From Leptidea sinapis (taxonomy: Eukaryota; Arthropoda; Insecta; Lepidoptera; Pieridae): a DNA stretch of 64,000 bases. The notes under the pieces are model-generated. The model ran no database searches and had not been told where the DNA came from. It saw only the letters and a list, made by a program, of their open reading frames with translations. The translations under genes were made by a program, and so were the position numbers. The stretch covers positions 1,202,501-1,266,500 of the forward strand of contig NC_066282.1 in assembly GCF_905404315.1 (NCBI RefSeq). Reading direction: 5' to 3'. This document shows positions 54,896-64,000 of the stretch, piece by piece. Each line of letters starts with the position of its first letter. The stretch's first letter is position 1.

Positions 54896-56149
54896 TTTTT
54901 AGTTAAATTTTCTATAAAAGCGTATTTTTAAAACTATTAAGTACTTTAACATCAATTCCTGCCTTATCGACTATAGATGAAAATTATATAAATTAACAAA
55001 AATCATATTTTGCAAATTGAATAATTTTATCAAATTAGTGTAAAGTCATCGGTCCTCGATAAATCTACAAAGTTTAAACGAAATCTAGCCGTTGAAAGTG
55101 GGTCAAAATCGCGCCCAAAGAATTCGGTGACAAACATACAGGTGAAGCTAATATAAAGCTATAAAAAACGCCCGCTTACGTATAAATAACTAGTACGCGG
55201 GTAACACAGCTTGGCTGTGCAATAATTATTACTCGAGATGTTGCCTGTTGGTGTCCTGTGTAAATTTAAAACCAATCTTTCAATATTATATTGTCGTACG
55301 GTTGTTATTCATTATTGAATTTTAAATAATACTAAAATAAAGTAAAATAAAACAAATTAAAAACAGATTATTTATTTTAAAGAACACTTGCTGTGTGTTC
55401 TTCAAGCAATACTGAATTCAATGAAGTACTTTATTGAATTTTTGTATCTTTGTCTGTATGAATGTCCGGGAAATAAATAAACGATTGAATAGATTAAATT
55501 CTTATTTTGCATGAATATAAAGGAGAGGTCTACATAACATATACATAATAAAATCACTCTAGATGCAGGCATAATAATATTTTGTTGTTTATAGCGTCTA
55601 CACGGACACCGCCGCGAGAAGCAGCTAGTTAGCTACATAAACTTAATATTGAATATTTTTTTTTTATAATATTATGAAGTATTTTATGTAAATTTTAAAA
55701 CCTATTTTGTAATGTTTGTACCTTTTATTAATTTGCTATTTATTGTCTCCTCTATTTACATATCAACAGTTCTAATAAGTAATACTTAATTCCGTATCTA
55801 AATGAAAATATTGAAATTTGAAAATGATTATTAAATTTTTCGAGATCAGATGATTTTATCTTATGTTTAATTGGGGACGAGGTCAACATGCTAATTATAT
55901 TTGCATACTTAGAGTATGTTACGTTTTGCTATGAATTTTAACTATCAATGTATAAATGAATTAATGATAGATATTTTAGAAGTCGGAATATTTCGCGTTG
56001 CTTTACATTACTTTTTGCAATGCTTCAAGTCGGAATTATTGTTACAATTAATAAAAAACGAGTGTATCGCGGGACGCCCGATAGAAGTTATAACTTAAAC
56101 TAATCTAAGTTGAACTATTTTATTTAATTAAAACAGAGTTTGCTTCTAT
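54896..56149. other. Non-coding with old repeat phrases
   Basis: 55060-55220 contains repeat-like text (AACGAAATCTAGCCGTTGAA, CAGGTGAAGCTAATATAAAG, then ACTAGTACGCGGG). 55640-55830 resembles a decayed LINE 3' end (TATTGAAATTTGAAAATG near 55810). No gene is supported. Confidence 0.4.
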
Positions 56150-56345
56150 ATTTACTTCAAAGACAGTCAAATCAGGTGGTCTCTTGTCATTTAATGATTG
56201 GGCAACAGCTGGCATTCATAGGAGCAGACAAAGGCTATATGAACTATATAGTGTGAGATAATTATATAATTATGATGCATCGTTTCTCGAGTATGTTAAA
56301 AATTACTCTAAATTATTTAAAAGTGTTTGTTCTATTGCAAAGACT

Positions 56346-56793
56346 ATGCATATCAGACAGATAATTAAAAATGCACCGAATAGAATAAAGATGACTTGGA
56401 ATGTGATTAACTGGGAATCTGGAAGAGTGAAAGACCGCAACATTGAATACAATTTATCAATAAACAATACTATAATTCAATCTCAGCAGGAAGTTGCTTC
56501 TGCTTTTGAACATAGTAAAATTACACCAATATTTAAGTCGGGATGCTCTTCTGACCCGAACAACTATCGTCCTGTCGGTTTTGCCGACCCTTAGTATAAT
56601 TTTTGAAAAAATAATTTTAAGCCAAATGCTTACTTACTTTAACTGTCATAAGTTACTTCACTTGAAACAATTTGGCTTTACTAGGGGACGTTCAACAACG
56701 GATGCAGGTGTTGAGCTGATCAAGAATATTTTTGATGCCTGGGAGGAATCGCAGAATGCACTTGGCATCTTCTGTGATTTATCTAAGGCTTTT
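56346..56793 (+). pseudogene. LINE A4 RT, N-terminal part (left of insertion)
   Basis: MHIRQIIKNAPNRIKMTWNV and SGRVKDRNIEYNL, then the deletion, HSKITPIFKSGCSSDPNNYR, a frame change, IIFEKIILSQMLTYF, QFGFTRGRSTTDAGVELIKN and GIFCDLSKAF, where the catalytic Asp motif is cut by the insertion at 56794. Confidence 0.82.
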
Positions 56794-59700
56794 ATATGGA
56801 GCGCTGACTGGTATATGGAGTATATGGTTCGGTATACAAATGATTTATTCCAGTATATCATTGATCTATTTAGAAATTGTCTTGTCGGTAACAGTGTTTA
56901 ATCTTAGTATTTATCACCAAAATGTACGGGGGTTACGAACTAAAACAGAGGTATTCTCAAGAAATATGTCTTTGAGCGATCATGATGTAATAACACTCAC
57001 TGAAACATGGCTGACTGAATCAATCTCTGACAGTGAGCTATTTGATAGTAGGTAGGCACAAGGGCAATCACGTGGAGGTGGTGTCCTTGTAGCCATTAGA
57101 CGTGATCTGTTGGCTACACCCAGAATTGAATGGCAGTCGTGTGCCGAGGATGTGTGGGTTACACTGTTGATAACTGCATCTAGACCGAGAACAACATTTA
57201 AAATACACATATGTACTCTCTATCTTTGCGAACAGAACCTTGGGAATAATTTTGCTGCTCAGCTTAACAATTTTCTATGTAAACTAACATCTTTGATTAA
57301 TAACAATCCGCTTGATAAGTTTATTATTATGGGAGATTTTAACATGAGCTCCATATCGTGGGTTCCATGCGAAACTTACTTAAATCCAATTGCACCAACC
57401 ACGTCCCACATTTTGCACTTCGTAGATACACTCAGTCTGTGTGGACTTAGACAATTTAATAGTAATTATAATGCATTTGGCAAATTATTAGATTTAGTTT
57501 TAAGTAACAATGAGCTCACTGTGTCAGCATGCACTGATCCGTTAGTACCAGAAGATCCCTATCATAAGTCATTAATTGTGCACTTTAACTTTTCATATAT
57601 ACCACACTTGAAACCAGCTGAGCGGACAATTTTTAACTATAACAAAGGTAATTTTGAGGAGATGAGTGCGGAACTAAGTCAGATTGACTGGATTAATATT
57701 CTTACTCAAAACTCTGTAGATGATGCCGTTAATCATTTTTATTCAATAGTTTATGATATAAGAAACCGTCACGTGCCGAAACGGATCATTAAAAATAATA
57801 AATATCCAATTTGGTATAACGCGGCCTTAATTAAAATCCTCAAAGAGAAAAATAAATATCTTGTGAAATATAAAATATATCATAATCTCAATGACTTACA
57901 TACTTTCCACCTACTTAGAGACAGGGCTAAAGTTATTGAGCGTAGTTGTTTTGATCACTACATTAGTAAAATTGAAAATGATATATCTAATAATCCCAAG
58001 GCATTTTGGTCCTTTATGAAAAGTAAACGTAATTGTTCAAATATACCATCTAATATGATCTATGGAGACACTGAAGGCAATAAAGGACAGGACATTTGTG
58101 AGCTTTTCTCAAGATATTTTTATTCGACTTTCCAAGAATCCACTACCACATCCAAATCCTATAATTGTTCAGATAAATCTATTATTAGTAATATAAGTTC
58201 TATCGAAATTGATAATAAACAAATAGAAAAGCTCTTAAAATCACTTGATCTAAATAAATCACCTGGGCCAGATAGTTTACCAGCACTGTTCCTCGTCAAA
58301 TGTTCTGAAGTATTGGCATTACCTGTCACCTTGCTTTTTAAGAGATCAATTAATGAAGGTATCATGCCGATCAGGTGGAAGGCGGCATTCATATCACCTA
58401 TACATAAAAAAGGTCAGAAAGACAAAGTGGAAAACTATCGAACGATTTCAAAATTATGTCTTCTTGCCAAAGTGTTTGAGCGCATCATCTATAATCAACT
58501 TTACCCTAGCCTTAAAAATGTGTTAAACCAACAACAGCATGGTTTTATAAAAGGAAGATCAACGGTTACTAATTAACTTGTTTTCACCGACTTCTTAACT
58601 GATTGCATGGACGGTGGTTAACAAATTGACGTTGTGTATACAGATTACACCAAAGCTTTCGACCGCATAGATCATAGAATCCTTCTTCAGAAACTTGCTG
58701 GTCTTGGTATTAGGGGTAACTTATTTAGATGGTTTAGTTCGTACGTAAAAAACAGAACTCAGGCAGTTGTTTTAAATGGCTACACCTCCTCATACATCAC
58801 GATACCTTCTGGAGTTCCTCAGGGCTCACTCCTAGGTCCTTTATTATTTATCTGTTTCATAAATGACATCGATACATGCTTTCATCATTCCAATTATTTA
58901 CTTTTGGCTGACGACATGAAGATATTTCGGCCTATCAACGATATCTATGACGTTGATCTCCTTCAGGAAGATCTCAACAGACTAGCATCATATTGTAGTA
59001 ATAATAAGCTTTGGCTTAATATACCTAAATGTCTTTTTATAAGTTTCCCCGTAAAAAGCTAATCATCAAATTTAATTATACTATAAATAATCAATTTCTA
59101 TTGCGGGTCGATTGTGTCACAGATCTAGGTGTAGCTCTTGACTGCAAGCTAACTTACGAATGTCACATCGACAATATTGCAAATAAGGCATCACAAGCAC
59201 TTGGGTTTATAATACGTTCAGCGAACTGCTTCAAGAGAATGAAAACATTAAAAATTATTTTTTGCGCTTATGTTCGTAGTCATTTAGAGTATGCTAGTCA
59301 AATCTGGAATCCGGTATATATGATACATAGTAAAAGAATTGAACAAATACAGAAAAAATTTACGAGATTTTTAAATTATAAGTTCAGAATTCCCAAAACA
59401 GATTACAAGACTCGGTGTACTCGATTTCATCTCCTACCATTAACACTCCGTAGATCCATGGCTGATATTACGACTATTATGAAAATTGCTCAGGGTAAGA
59501 TTGACAGTCCAACCTTGTTATCTAAAATAAACCTCAATATACCGTACCAACATTCAAGAAAAAAGAATCTCCTCCATATTCCACTCATGCGCACAAACTA
59601 TAGATCACACTCCTTTATACCACGTACTTCGTATAATTTTAACAAACTAAAATCATCCGAAATAGATCTTTTTTGTTCCAGTTTAGGTAGTGTTAAGAAA

Positions 59701-59978
59701 CATATTATACAAGGTTATTTGCAAGTCACAGAAAAGTAATACAATGACAACATAATATATGTATACTTTAAGTCAATTTAAATTGCAAAAAAGCGTAGTT
59801 AACTAGTACATAGTAATGCCTTTAATTAGTTTAAGCATTTGTAAAAACGTAAAAAAAAAATCTATTTAATACCTATTTGTGGAGGCTTTTAATTGGCCTA
59901 TATATAAACATGTAGATATATGTTTTTGTATTGACGGCTGTTAGCCACCCTATGAAAATAAAATAAAATAAAATAAAA
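56794..59978 (+). mobile_element. LINE B3, ORF2-only copy nested in LINE A4
   Basis: A 3.18-kb, 5'-truncated LINE that starts just upstream of ORF2, runs to the end of ORF2 at 59739, has a 3' UTR and ends in four TAAAA units (about 59957-59978). Junctions are clear because the surrounding family A RT reads across in copy A2. ORF2 is broken by a few stops only. It is related to B1 in protein and tail. Confidence 0.87.
56905..59739 (+). pseudogene. LINE B3 ORF2 (endonuclease and reverse transcriptase), broken
   Basis: Endonuclease: LSIYHQNVRGLRTKTEVFSR, VITLTETWLTESISDSELFD, then a stop and small deletion near 57053, RGGGVLVAIRRDLL, and FIIMGDFNMSSISWVP. A clean frame runs from 57110 to 58576 through KYPIWYNAALIKILKEKNKY, SPGPDSLPALFLVKC, NYRTISKLCLLAKVFERIIY and HGFIKGRSTVTN. 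After a stop, 58634-59062 holds VYTDYTKAFDRIDHRILLQK, SGVPQGSLLGPLLFICFIND and LLLADDMKIF. A frame change leads to 59029-59739 with CAYVRSHLEYASQIWNPVYM. All catalytic residues are present. Few disabling changes suggest a young insertion. Confidence 0.88.
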
Positions 59979-61031
59979 GGAACTGCGCTCGATCTTCTGA
60001 CTTCATATCTACACAATAGAATTCAGAAGGTCGACGTGAATGGCAGGAGATCTCCTGGGACCCTTCTCAGTATGGGGGTACCACAAGGGTCTATTCTTGG
60101 ACCGTTCCTCTTCCTTATCCATATAAATAATCTTCCTAATCTTATAGAGAAAAAACATAAGGTAGTATTGTTTGCGGACGACACTTCACTGATTTTCAAA
60201 GTGAAAAGAAACCAAGCTATGTATGACGAAGTGAACGATATTTTATCTGACATCGTGTACTGGTTTAGCGCTAATAACCTATTTTTAAATAGCAAGAAAA
60301 CTAAATACATTAAATTTACAGTACCAAATGTCAAAAATGTAAATGCAAATGTTTTGTTAAACGGAGAGGTGATATAATCGGTGGAATCTGCTGTATTTCT
60401 TGGCATAACTCTAGATTCCAAATTACAATGGGGCCCCCATATTGAAGGATTGGCGAACAGACTTAGTTCTGCAGCATACGCGGTTAAAAAGATTAGACAA
60501 TTAACTGGCATAGATACGGCGCGACTAGTATACTTAAGTTATTTCCATAGTATTATGTCCTATGGTATATTGCTATGGGGCAACGCTGCCGATATTAATA
60601 CAATATTTGTGCTGCAGAAGAGGGCTGTTCACGCTATTTATAACCTAGGTCCTAGAGAATCATTGAGAGCAAAATTCAAAGAAATTAACATCTTGACTGT
60701 TGCTTCTCAATATATTCTTGATAATGTAATGTATGTTCATAGCCACATAAGTGAATTTGCCAGAAACTGTTATAACCATAATGTTAACACCAGGAACAGA
60801 CATAAACTGATGATGCCTACTACTCGGATAAGTCGAGTTAGTAAGTGTTTTGTGGGGCGATGTATATGCTTTTACAACAAGATCCCAGAAAATGTTCAAA
60901 ACAAAAGTATTACGTTACTCAAAAGAATTGTTAAAAAACGTTTGTGTGGTAAAGGTTACTATAACATAAATGACTTTCTTAATGATACCACAGATTGGGA
61001 ATGGAGTGACCGCCCTCAGGCTATTAAATAA
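59979..61031 (+). pseudogene. LINE A4 RT, C-terminal part (right of insertion)
   Basis: Resumes at TALDLLTSYLHNRIQKVDV, then MGVPQGSILGPFLFLIHINN, VVLFADDTSLIFKV, FTVPNVKNVN and an in-frame TAA at 60375. It goes on in the same frame from 60381 (VFLGITLDSKLQWGPHIEGL, SYFHSIMSYGILLWGNAADI, VSKCFVGRCICFYNKIPENV) to the stop at 61029. About 18 codons around the first catalytic Asp were lost when LINE B3 inserted. Confidence 0.88.
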
Positions 61032-61213
61032 TAAGTTTAACTGTGCAATATTACTTTGTAAACATATTTATTCGATGAAAAAAAAACCCGCTGAGTTTGT
61101 TGCGCCCATTCTTCTCAGGTCTGAGGCATTCATTTTGGAATGGGTGGTAGTTTTTTGACTTTCAATAAGCGATGTCACATCCTATTTTGAATAAAATATT
61201 TGAATTTGAATGT

Positions 61214-62227
61214 TGATATTGTTTAACTTGAAAAAATTGTAAGTTATTAGGTACCTACTTAAACTTTATGTATATTAATATGATAATGTATGAAAAGGAT
61301 AATTATTAATAAACTCTCCTATTCATTATAAAATATATTTTATTCTTAGTTATAATTCTAGAATAATATGTGCATTACAATGTTGTGTATGTACATTATT
61401 AGTATAATTATTTAATAAAAGTAACAAACGGCTTATGGTAGCTGTAATAAGCAACGAAACGTACATTGTACATGCCATCTAAAAATCTAACAAAAATAGC
61501 TTTGACAATAATTAATTATTGAATATTATCGAATATGGCTGTATGGGCTTGAACCCTTTGCCTAATAATGGACAAAGAAACAAAAAAAAATAACTAATAT
61601 CGGAAACGTCAGTCATTATTTTTTCACGAAATTATGAAACATTGCGTATAACAAATATGAGAGACAGAACAGTTTAAACAGTACCTATTCTGTGGCGTAT
61701 ACCTTCAATATGTAATACATCCATAATTTATATGTATATATATATGTATATATATTTGTTTATTTATTTATTTTTATTTGTTATTTATTTCACACACATA
61801 GCAACTATCATTACAGGTATTACCTAATGCGACAGTTACAAACAAACAAGAATAACAAACACAGCAAACAACAATCAAATCAAACTGAAACTAATCATAC
61901 AATCAAACTACATTACATTACAAATAATATATCACACCAGAAATAGAAAAAACTTAAACATACTACTAATTACCATAACATACTACATATAACAATACCC
62001 TTGTGAGTTCACTCCACGTACACTCAAAAATGTCCACTTTGTTGTGGAGTTCATTTATATGGCGAAGGGCTCTAGTTAATGGCGACTTTGCCAACACATT
62101 TATTCTCGCCATCGGAATGGATAGTAGTGGCGGATGGAGGCGCCTCCACTCGTACCGGTCCGGCACACGAAGACTCAAGCAGCACAGAATTGGTATTTGT
62201 TTAGACCAATAAATAATTTTATTTATT
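61214..62227. other. Non-coding stretch, no feature recognised
   Basis: A TATATGTATATATATATG patch lies near 61731-61755. Overlapping short frames at 61966-62212 on both strands have no recognisable domain, although 62020-62200 is GC-richer than its surroundings. Confidence 0.35.
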
Positions 62228-62626
62228 ACTAGCCGATACCCGCGACTTCATCCGTGTACACACATTACTAAGCACGTAGTACTTTAAAAAAAATCTTTAT
62301 TACTTAACAAAACTTAAGATTATTCATAAAAATTTTGATTTCAAATTTTAATCGAGCTAAAATTAAGTTTATATTTGTGAAAGTTGGAAAGATATAAAAA
62401 TTCTAATTAGTTATTCATTTTAAACTATTCTTTCCATTTGATTTCTGAAGAACGGGGGACACATCAAAGGAATAAAAAAATTGTTGTTTTTATTTTATTC
62501 CGAGCATTTTCATATTTATTCAACCTTTTAAACCTTCCCTGGACTGCCACAAATAATTCAAGACCAAAATTAGACAAATCGGTCCAGCCGTTCTCGAATT
62601 ATAGCGAGACTAACGAACAGCAATTA

Positions 62627-62675
<49 letters not shown>

Positions 62676-62690
62676 TATAGATTTATTTAG
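62228..62690 (-). repeat. Interspersed repeat ending CTAG (Helitron-like end, tentative)
   Basis: On the minus strand the end reads GAAGTCGCGGGTATCGGCTA then G followed by T. This fits the CTAG-T terminus of Helitron-type repeats. The other side (62555-62625) has TAGACAAATCGGTCCAGCCG and TAGCGAGACTAACGAACAG, a phrase set common in old insect repeats, followed by a TA microsatellite. No helicase is seen. Confidence 0.45.
62630..62680. repeat. (TA)n microsatellite
   Basis: About 20 uninterrupted TA units (62630-62669), then CATATATATAG. Confidence 0.92.
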
Positions 62691-64000
62691 TTCAATATTT
62701 TTGAGATGTTAAACTAAAGAAAAGTAAAAATCAGTTTTCAGGCTCAAAAACTCGTAATGAAGTCGCAATATAAATTTCGATTTCCATTTACGTATTAATT
62801 ATCTCTTTTAGCATATATTATATTAAACTCCTAAAATGTTTTCTTAGATAATTTATTGTCTGCAGTAAAGCTCGACTTATTGGGGTAAATGGTTTGTTGC
62901 AGAATGCGGCAAGTTAGCGTTATCACGGCATCGAACCGACGTCCCCGCCCCCAGATACCATCACACCACGCGATCTCCACCTGGGCGCGGGGCTGAGCCA
63001 TCATGGATACAAACTAGCTTAGAACTAGATAAGCAGATAAGACTAAAATAAAACGAGGCATTCACTTAGGCGGGAAAACTGTGATGAAAAGGATATTGTT
63101 TAATTAATAACATAAAATATACACGTTCATAATGATTTATATAAAATTCGAGGAAAGATTTACTTATTGTAAACACAATAATGTTGTTGAAGGTATTCCG
63201 TTTAGTTCTGCAGTTATATTGTCAGGGATGCCGGGAGGGATGCCAGAGATGTCGTCCTCTGGTTATCAATACAATAATTACTATTATTATTATTTTATGT
63301 ACAGCCATATTATATCTTATATATAAAATTCTCGTGTCCTGGTGTTTGTTACCAAACTCATCCGAAACGACTAAGCCAATTTGTTTGAAAATTACGGGTA
63401 GGTCAGAGAATCGGTCGGCATCTATTTTTTATACTTAAAAATATTGATTTTTTTATTACTTTATATGGCAATACAACGTTTGCTGGGAAGCTGGTATACA
63501 TAAATATATTCGAATGTTACGTATTATGCTAAATAATTCTTAAAATCGGTTTCTGTAGTTTCTCAGTAATCAGTATATCCGAACTTAGTGTGCATGACAA
63601 GCTACGTCTTACACGCGATTTATATGTGACTTTGCTCAAAATAGAGGTTAACCTCAATTTTTGTTCAATGTTTTCACAGCTGTCACAGTCTATCTAGCCT
63701 CGTAAGCCCCGCGGCCTTGCATGTAGCATTTAAAAGGACCAAAAAGTCAAATTCATTAAGGCCGAGACATTTGAAATTGCAAGTTGCAATTAACGCTGAC
63801 GGTATTTTTACGAGACCAAAACTTTGACGTTCATTTAAGTTAAAATACTGGCGTACAGTAAAACAATAATTATATAAACAATAATTAGTTTGTTCATAGG
63901 CACATAAGTGAATTTGCCAGAAACTGTTATAACCATAATGTTAACACCAGGTGTTCAGAATGTATTCGTTCATAACGCTTTAATCAATATTATCCAAAAT
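62691..64000. other. Non-coding; repeat debris
   Basis: 63310-63500 resembles a common repeat end (AAATTCTCGTGTCCTGGTGT, CATCCGAAACGACTAAGCCA, GGCAATACAACGTTTGCTGG). An isolated 61-nt LINE A piece is at 63891-63951. No gene is supported. Confidence 0.4.
63891..63951 (+). mobile_element. Isolated 61-nt internal fragment of LINE family A
   Basis: Matches 60735-60795 of LINE A4 apart from one base (codes for SEFARNCYNHNVNTR in the RT C-terminal region). It lacks both the flanking ORF and the LINE 3' end. Confidence 0.85.

Larger units (their letters stand above)
56150..61213 (+). mobile_element. LINE family A (A4), split by nested LINE B3
   Basis: Left part 56150-56793, right part about 59979-61213. 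The left part has the pre-RT linker and the start of RT, with an internal deletion of about 300 nt relative to A2 (joining CTGCTTTTGAA to CATAGTAAAATTACACC near 56508). The right part carries RT from the PQGS block to the 3' terminus (TTTTGAATAAAATATTTGAA). The 5' boundary is approximate. The right part is nearly open, so this is the best-preserved family A copy. Confidence 0.85.

Noticed and set aside
56980..57210. Minus-strand 76-residue frame
   Set aside because: Antisense shadow of the LINE B3 endonuclease.
1..64000. Search for an undescribed multi-gene system
   Set aside because: Apart from two unlinked host genes every substantial coding signal resolves into known transposable-element protein types. 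There is no cluster of unknown genes.

Overview
This is eukaryotic nuclear DNA, AT-rich and dense in interspersed repeats. It most probably comes from a moth or butterfly (Lepidoptera). The reasons are a spliced insect-type GMC oxidoreductase gene, short repeats of kinds I associate with lepidopteran genomes (tRNA-like SINEs, elements ending in AACCGACTTCAAA), and LINE families of the types common there. Species is not determinable from the sequence alone. Nothing prokaryotic (operons, CRISPR, IS elements) is present.

Only two host protein genes are well supported, both on the minus strand. (1) 5926-7143 is a single-exon type II membrane protein of 405 residues related to alpha-1,6-mannosyl-glycoprotein 2-beta-N-acetylglucosaminyltransferase (MGAT2, Golgi N-glycan branching). 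It is divergent and appears to lack one conserved C-terminal block. (2) A three-exon GMC oxidoreductase (glucose-dehydrogenase-like, FAD-dependent, predicted secreted) runs from 25657 down to 15554. I joined its exons by reading splice sites: 25657-25531, 17409-17276 and 17071-15554 give an uninterrupted 592-residue frame. Intron 1 is 8.1 kb and is largely retrotransposon; intron 2 holds a decayed copy of exon 2.

The rest is a transposable-element landscape. 1.1-5.7 kb: full-length but dead Jockey-type LINE with a 29-nt target-site duplication. 8.2-11.3 kb: MITE-like elements. 14.2-14.5 kb: a Penelope-like GIY-YIG remnant. 19-25.5 kb (inside GMC intron 1): a SINE and three LINE pieces. 26.2-28.8 kb: an RTE-type LINE. 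29.6-30.4 kb: another LINE 3' end. 31.7-35.3 kb: SINEs, a 452-bp MITE and a hidden antisense reverse-transcriptase fragment. 38.1-39.8 kb: an antisense LINE (called family A here). 40.67 kb: a tRNA-like sequence. 42.8-50.8 kb: a LINE (family E) split in its endonuclease by a whole second LINE carrying a PHD-finger ORF1. 52.9-54.3 kb: a gutted pogo/Tigger-type DNA transposon. 54.6-54.9 kb: a long inverted repeat. 56.2-61.2 kb: a family A LINE split in its reverse transcriptase by another LINE, with about 50 nt of target deleted.

The two host genes have no evident joint function. No new defence or gene system is visible. The most informative points are the exon-2 relic in the GMC gene, the altered MGAT2-like protein, the two nested LINE insertions with readable junctions, and a fold-back rearrangement inside a LINE ORF1. 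Element family names (Jockey, RTE, CR1-like, pogo, Penelope) rest on motifs read by eye, not on database comparison.
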